In this document: piece by piece, positions 19,274 through 28,951 of the stretch | How the letters are laid out: the number at the start of each line of letters is the position of its first letter | Numbering within the stretch: the first letter of the stretch is position 1 | Origin: an uncultured Burkholderiaceae bacterium | GTDB lineage: Bacteria > Pseudomonadota > Gammaproteobacteria > Burkholderiales > Burkholderiaceae | Length of the DNA: 57,924 nt | Assembly: GCA_937862845.1 (NCBI GenBank) | Contig: CALMCK010000059.1 | Coordinates: 1 to 57,924 of the forward strand | Direction of reading: 5' to 3' | Made by a program: the position numbers and the translations under genes | The notes under the pieces: generated by a model | The model's input: the letters and a program-made list of their open reading frames with translations, nothing else | What the model was told of the DNA's origin: nothing | Database searches by the model: none

Positions 19274-21775
19274 TTAAGTCGTCGGAATGTTCCAAATTTC
19301 TTCAGCATACTCACGAATCGTGCGATCGGAGGAGAACCAGCCCATGCGTGCGGTGTTGAGCACGGCTTGTTTTTGCCATGCGTTTTGGTCGTGCCAGAGC
19401 ACGTCCATTTCACGTTGTGCGTCCCAGTAAGCTTGGAAATCGGCGGCAACGAGGAAGTGGTCAGAGTTCCACATCATGTCAACAAGACCTGCGTAGCGGT
19501 TTTTGTCCGTCGGCGAGTACACGCCGCTGGCGATGCCGTTGAGCACTTCTTTGAGCATCGGAATGCCTTCAATGGTGGCGCGGGCGTCATAGCCTTTGAT
19601 GCGCAGTTCGTCCACTTCTTGTGCGGTCATGCCGAAGATTTTGATGTTGTCTGCGCCGACGTGCTCGAGCATTTCGACGTTTGCACCGTCGAGTGTGCCG
19701 ATGGTGAGTGCGCCGTTCAGGCCAAACTTCATGTTGCCTGTGCCTGACGCTTCAAGACCTGCGGTGGAGATTTGCTCGGATAAATTAGCAGCGGGCATGA
19801 TGACTTCGGCGGCGGAAACATTGTAGTTGGGGATGAACACCACTTTGAGCAGGTCACCCACAATCGGGTCGTTGTTGACCACATTGCCGACGTCGTTGAT
19901 CAGGTGAATGATGGACTTGGCTTGCCAGTAGCTGGCGGCGGCTTTGCCTGCGAAAATCTTGACGCGCGGTGCCCAGTTTTTGGTCGGGTTGGCGCGTATC
20001 GCGTTGTAGAGCGCGATGGTTTCGAGGATGTTGAGCAGCTGGCGTTTGTATTCGTGGATGCGTTTGACTTGGATGTCAAACATGGCGCTCGGGTCTACTT
20101 TAACGCCAACTCGCTCGTGTATCAAGTGTGCGAGGCGAGTTTTGTTTTCGAGCTTGACGGCGGCGAATTCTGTGCGAAATGCGACATCGTCGGCGAATGG
20201 TGTCAAGTCTTGCAATCTGGCCGTGTCGTCCATAAACGCTTCGCCGATGGTGGTGCGCAGCAGTGCGGTCAAGCCTGGGTTCGCTTGCATGAGCCAGCGG
20301 CGTGGCGTGACGCCATTGGTTTTGTTGGTGATGCGATCGGGGAACACTTCGTGCAGTTCTTTGAACACGGTTTTGGTCATGAGGTGCGAGTGCAGTGCCG
20401 CGACGCCGTTGACTTTATGTGCGCCGACGAATGAGAGGTTGCCCATGCGCACGCGGCGGCCGCTGTTCTCGTCAATGATGGAAACTTTTTCGAGCACTTC
20501 TTCTGAGTGCCCCGCAGCTTTCACGTCGGTGAGCAGGCGTGCGTTGATCGCATAAATAATCTGCATGTGTCGTGGCAACATGCGTTCCATGAGATTCACA
20601 GGCCATGTTTCAAGCGCTTCTGGCAGCAAGGTGTGGTTGGTGTAGGACAACACAGCTTGCGTCATTTTCCATGCCGCGTCCCAGTTCAGATTGTGTTGAT
20701 CGACCAACAAACGCATCAACTCAGCCACTGCCAATGCTGGGTGGGTGTCATTCATCTGCACCGCGACTTTGTCGGCGAGGTTGTCCAGCGTGCTAAATTG
20801 CTGGATGTGGCGGCGCAAAATATCTTGCAATGACGCTGCGGTGAAGAAGTACTCTTGGCGCAGGCGCAGTTCTTGCCCTGCTTCGCTGGAGTCGGCGGGA
20901 TAGAGCACGCGTGAAATACTGTTGGCTCGGTTGTTTTCTGACAATGCGCCCGCGTAATCACCGCTGTTAAACAAATCGAGTTTAATCGGGCTGGCTGAAC
21001 GCGCGTGCCACAGGCGCAGAGTGTTAACGTTTTCACCGCGCCAGCCGACCACTGGTGTGTCATAGGCCATCGCTTGCACGATTTCTTGCGGTTTCCAAAT
21101 CGAGGTGGTCGCGCCATCCCATTCTTTACTCACGTCCACCGAGCCACCAAAACCAATGTCATAAGCGGATTCGCGACGTGGGAATTCCCACGGATCGCCG
21201 AACTCGAGCCAGTTTTCTGGGTACTCGACTTGCGCACCGTTTTCGATGGCTTGGCGGAACAAACCGTTGTCGTAACGGATGCCGTAGCCATAAGCAGGCA
21301 CACCGACCGTCGCCATCGACTCCATAAAGCAGGCCGCCAAACGACCCAAACCGCCATTGCCCAATGCGGCATCTGGCTCTAATTCACGGATGAAATCGAT
21401 GTCGACATTCAACTCAGACAAGGCTTGCGTGATGCCGCTGGTCAGCTCTAAGTTGTTCATCGCATCGCGCAACAATCGGCCAATCAAAAATTCCAACGAT
21501 AGGTAATACACGCGCTTTTTTTCGGCGCGGTAGTTCTCACGCGTGCTCGCCATCCAGCGATCGACGATGTGGTCGCGCACGACCAAAATGGTTGCAGTCA
21601 ACCAATCATTGCTGTTCGCCACCACAGGGTCTTTGCCGACCGAGTACGCGAGCTTCGCGAGGATTTCTGTTTTCAGATGGGGGGTGTGGTTTTCTCGGCC
21701 GGTGGGCGTCAAGTCGGCCCATACTTTGTTTAAGTCCATTGCGGCGTCTGCGCCACTGTTGATTGTGTCGGTCAT
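19274..21775 (-). CDS. glgP: Glycogen/alpha-glucan phosphorylase
   Basis: GT35 enzyme releasing glucose 1-phosphate from glycogen ends. 833 aa, full length. Visible are the N-terminal GNGGLGRLAACFMESMA, NDTHPALAVAELMRLL, the TNGVTPRRWL segment, KRIHEYKRQLLN and the PLP region EASGTGNMKFGLNGALTIG, whose Lys binds PLP. It is separated from the glgBCA-pgm-glgX block by the sulfide cassette but lies on the same strand with its own promoter at 21859-21887. Confidence 0.97.
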   Translation of the reverse strand: MTDTINSGADAAMDLNKVWADLTPTGRENHTPHLKTEILAKLAYSVGKDPVVANSNDWLTATILVVRDHIVDRWMASTRENYRAEKKRVYYLSLEFLIGRLLRDAMNNLELTSGITQALSELNVDIDFIRELEPDAALGNGGLGRLAACFMESMATVGVPAYGYGIRYDNGLFRQAIENGAQVEYPENWLEFGDPWEFPRRESAYDIGFGGSVDVSKEWDGATTSIWKPQEIVQAMAYDTPVVGWRGENVNTLRLWHARSASPIKLDLFNSGDYAGALSENNRANSISRVLYPADSSEAGQELRLRQEYFFTAASLQDILRRHIQQFSTLDNLADKVAVQMNDTHPALAVAELMRLLVDQHNLNWDAAWKMTQAVLSYTNHTLLPEALETWPVNLMERMLPRHMQIIYAINARLLTDVKAAGHSEEVLEKVSIIDENSGRRVRMGNLSFVGAHKVNGVAALHSHLMTKTVFKELHEVFPDRITNKTNGVTPRRWLMQANPGLTALLRTTIGEAFMDDTARLQDLTPFADDVAFRTEFAAVKLENKTRLAHLIHERVGVKVDPSAMFDIQVKRIHEYKRQLLNILETIALYNAIRANPTKNWAPRVKIFAGKAAASYWQAKSIIHLINDVGNVVNNDPIVGDLLKVVFIPNYNVSAAEVIMPAANLSEQISTAGLEASGTGNMKFGLNGALTIGTLDGANVEMLEHVGADNIKIFGMTAQEVDELRIKGYDARATIEGIPMLKEVLNGIASGVYSPTDKNRYAGLVDMMWNSDHFLVAADFQAYWDAQREMDVLWHDQNAWQKQAVLNTARMGWFSSDRTIREYAEEIWNIPTT

Positions 21776-21858
21776 TTCTTGCCCTCTTTCATTTTTATTG
21801 ATTTCTGTTTGCGTTTATTGTCAAAACAGCGGTGCACTCGTATCGGTGCAACCTGCGC

Positions 21859-21887
21859 ATTATAAATGCAGTGGCTGCGCCTGACAA
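21859..21887 (-). promoter_or_regulatory. Sigma-70 promoter of glgP
   Basis: On the minus strand TTGTCA (21882-21887), 17-bp spacer, perfect TATAAT (21859-21864), ending 83 bp before the glgP ATG. The -35 box abuts the stop codon of the upstream GMC oxidoreductase gene. Confidence 0.7.
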
Positions 21888-23549
21888 TCATAGTTTGCGC
21901 TCATCGGGTTGCCGCACTTTCAAGGTCGTTTTATGCGGCACAAGCGCCATGCCGTATTCAGCCAACGCCGTGATCGTCAAACTCGGATTCACGCCGAGAT
22001 TCGCGCTCACCACCGAGCCATCACAGATGCGCATGTTTTGATAGCCAAATACTTCCAAACGTTCATTCACCACGCCCTCGACCGCTGTGCGCCCCATGGT
22101 CGCGCCGCCCAAACAATGCGCGGTCATGGGGATGTTGAGCAAAACTTCGGTGATGCTGGTGACGGCGGTGCCGCCCGTGACGCGGGCACCGAGTTGGGCA
22201 AAGTCATTCGCCTCTGGAATGTAAGTTGGGATGGGCGTGCCGATGGTTTGCAAGCGCTTGCCAAAAGGTGAGTACCATGGCCGATCGTATGTCATGGTGA
22301 GGTGCCCGTCCATGGTTTGCATGCACAATAAAATCATGGTTTGTCGAGCGAAGCCAAATGGCAAAATAATTTGCATGGTTTTAATCGGATGGCGCACCAA
22401 TTGACTCAGCATCAACCACAGCCAGCGCAATACCCGACCACGCCCAACCCGACCATGCGTCATCAGCGTCGTTAATGCGCCCATGGCATCCGAGCCGCGC
22501 GGATAGCGCGTCGCTTCGATGTGGGTGTGCTCGTTGAGAAACACGCCTGAGCCGATGGCGACGCCTTTTGAGTTGTCGATGTTTTTATTCGCAGCGCCGA
22601 TGTAGCGCACACCGATGAGCGACTCGGCGTTGGTGCGCACTTTATGGCCGAGCATGTCGGAGATGTGCGGCAGATGGCCTGCCTGTTTCATTTGAAACAA
22701 CAACGCTTGCGTGCCCAGTGCACCACCCGCAAACACAATGCCTTGCGTGGTGAAGCTTTTCTCAATCTTTCGCCAGCCGATGGTCGAGCGCGTGTGCACG
22801 CGGTAACCCGTCGCGCCTGTCGCGCCGTCCAGCGGTATCACTGCGGTGACTTCGGTTTCTGCGTGCACCGTGGCGCCGAGCTGCTCGGCGAAATAGAGGT
22901 AGTTTTTATCCAATGTGTTTTTGGCATTGAATCGACAGCCCATCATGCAGCCGCCGCAACCGATGCAGCTGTTGCGCGCAGGGCCTTTGCCTTCAAAATA
23001 GGGATCAGGGTAACTCGCCCCTTGCGGCTTATCAGCATCGCCAAAAAACACGCCGACATCCGTCACATAATAAGAATCGGCCACGCCCGCGGCTTGCGCC
23101 ATGACTTTCAAACGCTCATCCGCTTCTGCCACTCGTTGGTTTTGGGTGGCGCCGAGCATCCGCTTGGCCGTCGCATAATGCTGCGGCATCAGTCGCGGCC
23201 AATCGGCCAAGCCCGCCCACTCGCCTTGTTGCCACACCACATCCTTGGGCTGCCACAGCGTTTGTGCATACGTGATGGAGCCGCCGCCGACTGCATTGCC
23301 CTGCAAGACAACCACGTGCTTGAAAAACCGCATGTTAAAAAAACCATACAACCCGAGCTTCGGTCTCCAAACATACCGCCGCGCACGCCAGCTTGACTCA
23401 GGTAAATTATCAGGCGTCCAACGCCGCCCCTGCTCCATCACCGCGACACGATAACCCTTTTCTGCCAGCCGCATCGCCGAGACGCTGCCGCCAAAGCCCG
23501 AGCCGATGACAATGTGGTCGTAGTCGTGTTGTTCATTGTGTGGCGTCAT
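21888..23549 (-). CDS. GMC-family FAD oxidoreductase (cholesterol-oxidase-like) with Cys cluster
   Basis: 553 aa from MTPHNEQ, chosen because AAGGAG precedes it by 5 bp; an upstream ATG at 23594 is possible but its GAGGAG is only 1 bp away. The FAD loop is IVIGSGFGGSVSAMRLAEKG. A cysteine-rich stretch CIGCGGCMMGCRFNAKN recalls a ferredoxin-type or structural Cys cluster seen in some GMC dehydrogenases. The C-terminal half ends with CDGSVVSANLGVNPSLTITA, the GMC_oxred_C signature. It likely oxidises an alcohol or sterol-like substrate; which is unknown. Neighbours give no help. Confidence 0.88.
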   Translation of the reverse strand: MTPHNEQHDYDHIVIGSGFGGSVSAMRLAEKGYRVAVMEQGRRWTPDNLPESSWRARRYVWRPKLGLYGFFNMRFFKHVVVLQGNAVGGGSITYAQTLWQPKDVVWQQGEWAGLADWPRLMPQHYATAKRMLGATQNQRVAEADERLKVMAQAAGVADSYYVTDVGVFFGDADKPQGASYPDPYFEGKGPARNSCIGCGGCMMGCRFNAKNTLDKNYLYFAEQLGATVHAETEVTAVIPLDGATGATGYRVHTRSTIGWRKIEKSFTTQGIVFAGGALGTQALLFQMKQAGHLPHISDMLGHKVRTNAESLIGVRYIGAANKNIDNSKGVAIGSGVFLNEHTHIEATRYPRGSDAMGALTTLMTHGRVGRGRVLRWLWLMLSQLVRHPIKTMQIILPFGFARQTMILLCMQTMDGHLTMTYDRPWYSPFGKRLQTIGTPIPTYIPEANDFAQLGARVTGGTAVTSITEVLLNIPMTAHCLGGATMGRTAVEGVVNERLEVFGYQNMRICDGSVVSANLGVNPSLTITALAEYGMALVPHKTTLKVRQPDERKL

Positions 23550-23778
23550 CACTGCTCCTTGAATTCGTGTGCGGGTATTGCTGCGGGTATTCATGCTCCT
23601 CAGATTTTATACTTTTATGACACGAAGTCCACTATTGTTGATATTTTTATGGGATTTATCTGCTTTTTATCTGTAGTTAAACGCTGTTACTGCGTTATTA
23701 ACCGATTCACGGCAGGTTTTGTGCCACATCGGCAGCGCTTTACGTTAAAATCCATGCCAAATCAACAATGAGAACACC

Positions 23779-24570
23779 ATGTCAAAAATCACCCGCATCA
23801 TCAGCGCCAACCTCAACGGCATCCGCTCGGCCACCCGCAAAGGCTTTCTCGAATGGATAGCCACCCAAAACGCCGACTTCATCTGCGTGCAAGAACTCAA
23901 GGCACAGCACCCCGATTTATCCGACGACATGCGCGCACCACATGGCATGACTGGCTACTTTCACTGCGCCACCAAAAAAGGCTACAGCGGTGTCGGCTTG
24001 TACACGCGCCACACACCCGACGAGGTGATTTATGGGTTCGATGATGGTGGCGAGTTTGACAACGAAGGGCGTTGCGTTGAAGCGCGTTTCGGCAATCTGT
24101 CGGTCATCAGCGTCTACTTCACCTCAGGTTCAAATGATGACGCGGCCAAACAGGCCTCAAAATTTCGCTTTTTGGCATTGTTTTTGCCGCACATTTTGTC
24201 GCTGAAAGCCGCTGGGCGCGAGCTGGTGATTTGCGGTGATGTGAACATCGCCCACCACGAAATCGATTTAAAAAACTGGAAAGGCAATCTGAAAAACTCA
24301 GGATTCCTACCCGAAGAGCGCGACTGGCTGACTCAATTTTTGAGTGAGGCAGACCTCAAAGACGTCTACCGCGTCCTCGAACCCGACACACACCAATACA
24401 CATGGTGGAGCAACCGAGGTCAAGCCCGCGCCAACAACGTCGGCTGGCGCATCGACTACCAACTCGCCTCCAGCCACATCGCCGCCAAAGCCATCGCCAC
24501 CTCAGTCTACCGCGACAATATGTTTTCCGACCACGCCCCTGTCATCATGGATTACGAGCGCTTGCTTTAA
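23779..24570 (+). CDS. xthA: Exodeoxyribonuclease III / AP endonuclease
   Basis: DNA repair nuclease acting at abasic sites. 263 aa. Motifs of the exonuclease-endonuclease-phosphatase fold: SANLNGIRSA (metal Asn), CVQELKAQ (catalytic Glu), GYSGVGLYTR, CGDVNIAHHEIDL and a C-terminal WRIDYQLAS...SDHAPVIMDY (catalytic Asp-His). Alone on the plus strand, 46 bp before ampG. A 229-bp gap to the divergent GMC gene holds the promoters but no supported gene. Confidence 0.96.
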   Translation: MSKITRIISANLNGIRSATRKGFLEWIATQNADFICVQELKAQHPDLSDDMRAPHGMTGYFHCATKKGYSGVGLYTRHTPDEVIYGFDDGGEFDNEGRCVEARFGNLSVISVYFTSGSNDDAAKQASKFRFLALFLPHILSLKAAGRELVICGDVNIAHHEIDLKNWKGNLKNSGFLPEERDWLTQFLSEADLKDVYRVLEPDTHQYTWWSNRGQARANNVGWRIDYQLASSHIAAKAIATSVYRDNMFSDHAPVIMDYERLL

Positions 24571-24616
24571 ACCACAAACCATCCAACCGACTCATCAATA
24601 CCTCTAGAAAGACCCT

Positions 24617-26359
24617 ATGAATCTCGCCACCCTTGCCGCCCCGCTCAACACCCGACCTTGGCGCCTCATCAGTTTACTCGTGCTGGGCTTCGCGTCAGGC
24701 TTGCCGCTCGCACTGACGGGACAAGCCATGCAGGCGTGGCTGACCACGGCAGGCATGGCAACTGCGACCATTGGTATGTTCAGCTTGGTGGCGCAACCTT
24801 ACGCTTATAAATTCATCTGGGCGCCATTGATGGATCGCTTCGAGCCTCCGTTTTTAGGGCGACGGCGCGGTTGGCTGGTGCTGACTCAACTGGGTTTGGC
24901 GGCATTGATATTCACCATGTCCACCCTTGACCCTCTGGCAACACCTTATGTCTTTTCTGCGGCAGCGCTGGCCGTGGCGTTTTTATCGTCGTCTCAAGAC
25001 GTGGTGATTGACGCTTACCGCACCGACGTGTCGCCCACATCAGAGCGTGGTTTGGCGGCCAGTTTGGGCGTGTTTGGTTATCGTTTGGCCATGATTGTGT
25101 CTGGCGGCATGGCTTTCATTTTGGCCGACTCGTTGGGCTGGAGCAATGTGTATCGCTTGATGGCGATGATTATGGTTGGCATGGCGGTGTTTTCTATTTT
25201 CACGCCAATCATTGCCGATGATGAAATGCAGACTCAACGTCAAAGCGATTTTTCACGCTTCGCCGTCATGGTGCTTGCGGCGGTTTTGGCATTTTATGCT
25301 GCGCGCACGGCACTGGCGAGCTGGGTATGGCCTGCTGAGGACGTGATGCCTGCTGCACGCTCGATATTTCTTGGACTGCTGCCGTTGTCTGCGGCACTGC
25401 TGACGGCGGAAGCGGCGGGGCGATTGATGCGCTTTAAAGCACGCAAAGACGTGAGCGGTTTTATTTACATGCTGTTTGGCGTTTTGGTTGGCTATTACGT
25501 GGGCGATGCGATTGCCTCTGTGCTCAACACATCCGTCACTGCGCTGATTACCGACGCGGGCATGGCGGAGAAATTTGTGCCGAAGTGGGTTGATTTGGTG
25601 CAAACTTTGCTGATTCTGTCCTGCGTGATTCCAGGTGCCTATTTTGGCGCCAAGCTGGCACAGTTTGAGCTGTTGCTCACGCCTTTAAAAAACTACTTTG
25701 ACCGTGATGCGGCATGGGCATTTTTGTTTTTGATTATTCTTTACAAACTCGGCGATGCTTTTGCGGGCAGTCTGTCCACCACTTTTTTACTCAAAGGCGC
25801 ATTGTTTTCTCAAACCGAAGTGGGCTTGGTGAATAAAATGTTTGGCATGTTTGCCACCATCGTCGGTGCGATTTTCGGTGGTGCGCTGATGTTGCGGCTC
25901 GGTTTGTTCCGCGCCTTATTGGTGTTTGGTGTATTACAAGCCGTGTCCAATCTGGGTTTTTGGATGCTAGCCGAATTCGGTAAAGATGCTTGGGGGCATC
26001 TCACCTTCTCGACTGGCGGCATCACACAATTCCTCACGGGCAATAAAGAGCTGGGCGCAGACATGCTCATCGACAACTTACTGCTCGCGGTGGTTTGCTT
26101 TGAAAACATCACGGGTGGCATGGGCACCACAGCATTTGTGGCGCTGCTGATGGCGATAGCGAAAGGTGGCCACAGCTTGGTTCACTTTGCGCTGCTCTCA
26201 GCATTTGCTGCCATTGGTCGAATCTATGTCGGCCCTATTTCTGGCGTGCTGTCCGAAACCATTGGCTGGTCAGATTTCTTTATCTTTGGTACAGTGATGG
26301 CCATTCCGGGCATTGTTTTGTTGTGGCGCATGAGGAAAAAAATTGTGGCCTTGGCTTAA
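24617..26359 (+). CDS. ampG: AmpG-family muropeptide permease (MFS)
   Basis: Imports anhydro-muropeptides from the periplasm for cell-wall recycling. 580 aa with about 12-14 transmembrane segments. The N-terminus carries the AmpG pattern: LLVLGFASGLPLALTGQAMQ, then KFIWAPLMDRF and SSSQDVVIDAYRTD. The middle and C-terminal halves (LYKLGDAFAGS, ENITGGMGTTAFVALLM) also fit. It is longer than E. coli AmpG because of an extra hydrophobic stretch near residues 200-300. Followed by a strong terminator. Confidence 0.93.
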   Translation: MNLATLAAPLNTRPWRLISLLVLGFASGLPLALTGQAMQAWLTTAGMATATIGMFSLVAQPYAYKFIWAPLMDRFEPPFLGRRRGWLVLTQLGLAALIFTMSTLDPLATPYVFSAAALAVAFLSSSQDVVIDAYRTDVSPTSERGLAASLGVFGYRLAMIVSGGMAFILADSLGWSNVYRLMAMIMVGMAVFSIFTPIIADDEMQTQRQSDFSRFAVMVLAAVLAFYAARTALASWVWPAEDVMPAARSIFLGLLPLSAALLTAEAAGRLMRFKARKDVSGFIYMLFGVLVGYYVGDAIASVLNTSVTALITDAGMAEKFVPKWVDLVQTLLILSCVIPGAYFGAKLAQFELLLTPLKNYFDRDAAWAFLFLIILYKLGDAFAGSLSTTFLLKGALFSQTEVGLVNKMFGMFATIVGAIFGGALMLRLGLFRALLVFGVLQAVSNLGFWMLAEFGKDAWGHLTFSTGGITQFLTGNKELGADMLIDNLLLAVVCFENITGGMGTTAFVALLMAIAKGGHSLVHFALLSAFAAIGRIYVGPISGVLSETIGWSDFFIFGTVMAIPGIVLLWRMRKKIVALA

Positions 26360-26363
26360 ACCT

Positions 26364-26394
26364 AAAACACCGCCCAAATGGGCGGTGTTTTTTA
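26364..26394 (+). terminator. Rho-independent terminator of ampG
   Basis: Stem AAAACACCGCCC / GGGCGGTGTTTT (12 bp) with loop AAAT, followed by TTT. It starts 5 bp after the ampG stop and could also act on the convergent phaM transcript. Confidence 0.9.
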
Positions 26395-26430
26395 TAGGGT
26401 GTTGTTTGGTTATTTCTGGCTGCTCGTCGC

Positions 26431-27057
26431 TCACGCTGCGGGTTTTTTGCGAGTGGCTGGCTTGGCCTTTGGTTTGGCTGCTGCTGCTTTTGCTTTGGCG
26501 GTGGTGCTTTTCGGCGGGTCAGTTGCGTCAGCGGCCACGGCTGCGTCGTCGAACACTGATTTGGCCAATTGACCAAACTGATTCTGCAATCCGCTCCACC
26601 AGCTTTGCGCCATTTGCTCAAATGCAGCGGGCATGGCGGACGCGTCAGCAGGCGCTGCGTTATCGCTGGTTGCTGATTGCGGGTCGGTTTGAGTGGCTTC
26701 GGTCGCATTGTCTGCGCCATCGGTGGCTTCAGCTGTTTGGCCAAATGCGCCTGCATTTGCAAAGCCGCTCATCGCATTGGCTGACATCTCTTGCCACTGA
26801 GCGAGCGCGAGCAACGTTTGTTTTTGTACTTGCAGCTGCTGCACGCCGCTGTTGACCATTTGCAAATTCATGTTCAACCACTGCGCCACCGATTCGAGCT
26901 GGGCAATCCGCTCATCGAGGCTCTCGATATTTTGTTGCGCATCATTGAGCAACGGGTTCACCATCGGCATGCCTGCAAACATGTCGGACGGTGCTTGCTC
27001 GGGCGCACCGCTGGTCTGATTGGGCCAATTAAAAAACGGTGGCATTTGGTTGAACAT
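26431..27057 (-). CDS. phaM: PhaM-like polyhydroxyalkanoate granule regulatory protein
   Basis: 208 aa from MFNQMPP, chosen for the AAAGGAG just upstream. The N-terminal half is hydrophobic-helical with a phasin-like heptad stretch (NIESLDERIAQLESVAQWLNM, residues 50-80). The middle is Ala/Asp/Thr-rich, followed by a helix containing MAQSWWSGLQNQFGQLA. The tail is Lys/Ala/Pro-rich (KAAAAKPKAKPATRKKPAA), like the histone-like tails of PhaM in Cupriavidus, which tethers PHB granules to the nucleoid and activates PhaC. This implies that the organism stores PHB as well as glycogen. No pha genes are nearby. Confidence 0.82.
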   Translation of the reverse strand: MFNQMPPFFNWPNQTSGAPEQAPSDMFAGMPMVNPLLNDAQQNIESLDERIAQLESVAQWLNMNLQMVNSGVQQLQVQKQTLLALAQWQEMSANAMSGFANAGAFGQTAEATDGADNATEATQTDPQSATSDNAAPADASAMPAAFEQMAQSWWSGLQNQFGQLAKSVFDDAAVAADATDPPKSTTAKAKAAAAKPKAKPATRKKPAA

Positions 27058-27205
27058 GGCAAACTCCTTTGACAATCGGTGGTGTGGGTTGAAATGCATC
27101 ATACGCCTTTTTCACCCAAAATCCAACGCGTCAACCAAATCACCCGCAACGGCCTTAAATGCACTCCGCCACATCACGAGTCCAGCAAGCTCGGTATAAT
27201 CCACC

Positions 27206-28264
27206 ATGACCACCTCACCTCTGCGCCGCACCCTCATCGCCAGCGCCCTACTTCACACCGCTCTCGCCGCCACACTGTGGTTGAACGCGGCAGACTATAC
27301 CGTGGACGCCATCAAACCACCCGAGGTCATCGACACCACCATCCTGCCGCCGCCCGAGCCCGTGGTTGAAACACCTGCCCCCAGCCTCGCACCGACGGCC
27401 AAAAAAAATCAAGCGCACGCAGGCAAAGCCGCCGCCAAAGGCATGAACAGCCAAGCCAAAGACACCGTGGGTGACAATGCCAACGCCGACGGCAACACCG
27501 CCAGCGCAGGCAATGCCGATGCCGCCGACAAGACAGGCGATGCGCAAGGCCAAGGCCTCACGGGCGCCGATAAAGGCGCGACAGAAACGCCGAGCGTGGC
27601 AGAGTTACCCAGCGGTGTGCCCGTGGATGTCAAACCATCTGGCGGTTTCACAGTCAAATACAATGTGACATCAACGGGCAAACTTGATTTGGGTGGCAGC
27701 GGGAGTTTCACATACAAACGGGATGAAGCAAATTATTCAGCCGACTTAAGCATCACCGCATCTCCATTCAAAGTGGGCGCCCACTCAAAGGGTGAAATCC
27801 GTCCAAACACACTCGCCACAACGGAGTTTCACGACGGATACAGCATTTTTGGTATTGGAAAAAATGGCAGTCGTTACAAAATTAAATACAATGAAGAATT
27901 GGTTGATTTTAATGGGAAAGGCGGTGCCAAACCATTGCCAGCCAAAGCCATGTTTGACTACGTATCTGCCATTGTTTACATACAGTCTTTGTTGCAGCAA
28001 GGCAAACACCCACAGACACTGAGCCTGTATGTGGGTAAAAAATCTGACAGCACTAAAGCCACCGTGACTTTTGGCACCATGGAAAACATTTCAGTCTACA
28101 ATGACCCTACAAGCTACCCAGCCATCCCAGCCTCATTCGCTATTGAAAGTGGCAGCATCAAAAGCCTGACCATTTGGTTTGTCCCGAGCAAACAAAGCCT
28201 GCCTTATAAAATGTCCATCGTTTTAAAAGAAGGCACAACCGTGATTCTTAATAAGACCGAATAA
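27206..28264 (+). CDS. DUF3108 domain protein, membrane-anchored
   Basis: 352 aa. An N-terminal hydrophobic segment (residues 8-28) probably anchors or exports it. It is followed by a low-complexity Pro/Ala/Asp/Lys linker (residues 40-135, many NAD/GDA repeats) and then a beta-rich DUF3108 domain from about residue 145 (GFTVKYNVTSTGKLDLGGSG) to the end. The domain is common in beta-proteobacterial cell-envelope proteins of unknown function. The linker is markedly G+C-rich while the domain is A+T-richer. A broken copy of the domain end lies directly downstream. Confidence 0.85.
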   Translation: MTTSPLRRTLIASALLHTALAATLWLNAADYTVDAIKPPEVIDTTILPPPEPVVETPAPSLAPTAKKNQAHAGKAAAKGMNSQAKDTVGDNANADGNTASAGNADAADKTGDAQGQGLTGADKGATETPSVAELPSGVPVDVKPSGGFTVKYNVTSTGKLDLGGSGSFTYKRDEANYSADLSITASPFKVGAHSKGEIRPNTLATTEFHDGYSIFGIGKNGSRYKIKYNEELVDFNGKGGAKPLPAKAMFDYVSAIVYIQSLLQQGKHPQTLSLYVGKKSDSTKATVTFGTMENISVYNDPTSYPAIPASFAIESGSIKSLTIWFVPSKQSLPYKMSIVLKEGTTVILNKTE

Positions 28265-28482
28265 CGCATGGTAAAGCGCCTTACCACCATCACAGCAGAC
28301 ATCACACTGAACAGCTGCGTGATGAAATCATCCCAGCCACATCGACCGTTACCCACTTTTCGAGCGGCAGCTTGAAAACTTTGAGCGTCTGGTTTGCCAA
28401 CAGCGAAGCGCATTTACCGATTAAACTCAACATCAAACTCACAGACAATAACCAAATCAATCTTTTACAAGTCCAACCATGA
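28265..28482 (+). pseudogene. Remnant of a second DUF3108 domain (C-terminal part, frameshifted)
   Basis: The last 40 codons before a TGA at 28480 read SSGSLKTLSVWFANSEAHLP then IKLNIKLTDNNQ. This matches the end of the intact upstream protein (ESGSIKSLTIWFVPSKQSLP, YKMSIVLKEG) position by position. The preceding IPATSTVTHF also matches YPAIPASFAI. There is no start codon or ribosome site, and the frame differs from the intact gene. Earlier similarity seems to lie in another frame (RLTTITADITLN), suggesting a frameshift near 28315. It looks like the end of a tandem duplicate. Confidence 0.7.
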
Positions 28483-28940
28483 TTCAATTCACCCACACCC
28501 TTGCTGTCAATCAGCCAAACCAACCCGCCCTCGATTTAACACAAATCTGGAATGGTCTCATTCTGCGCATCATCGAACAACCTCGCTTCACACCTGGATT
28601 GGATCGCGTGGAATTATTGGAACAAAATCCCCCAGAGCAGCCGACGCGTTATCGACGCGCTTTGCATTTTGGCGAGCACGTGGTGTGCGATGCAGTATCC
28701 ATCACGCCGCAGCAGTCGATTGAGTTCGTGACTGAGGCAAACGATGCCACACCATCGGGTCGATTGCTGATTGAAGTGAACCCTGATTTATCTTTGACAC
28801 TCTCTTATGCGACCGAGTTTCCAGAGGCCTCTAGCGCTGAAGAGGAGCAGCTGCTCGGCATGGTGCAAGCCGCTTATCACGCGGCGGATGTGGACATGAT
28901 TCGCATCATCCGTGAATGCGCTTTGAGCGTGCGGCATTGA
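28479..28940 (+). CDS. DUF1857 / AtaL-like SRPBCC-fold protein
   Basis: 153 aa. The opening pattern FTHTLAVNQPNQPALDLTQIWNGLILRI and later RYRRALHFGEHVVCDAVSI fit the DUF1857/AtaL branch of the START/SRPBCC helix-grip fold, a small-molecule binding or aromatase-like domain. Its function in bacteria is unknown. The ATG overlaps the TGA of the upstream DUF3108 remnant (ATGA), so translation may once have been coupled to that gene. No clear Shine-Dalgarno is visible. Confidence 0.8.
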   Translation: MIQFTHTLAVNQPNQPALDLTQIWNGLILRIIEQPRFTPGLDRVELLEQNPPEQPTRYRRALHFGEHVVCDAVSITPQQSIEFVTEANDATPSGRLLIEVNPDLSLTLSYATEFPEASSAEEEQLLGMVQAAYHAADVDMIRIIRECALSVRH

Positions 28941-28951
28941 TTTAAATTTTT

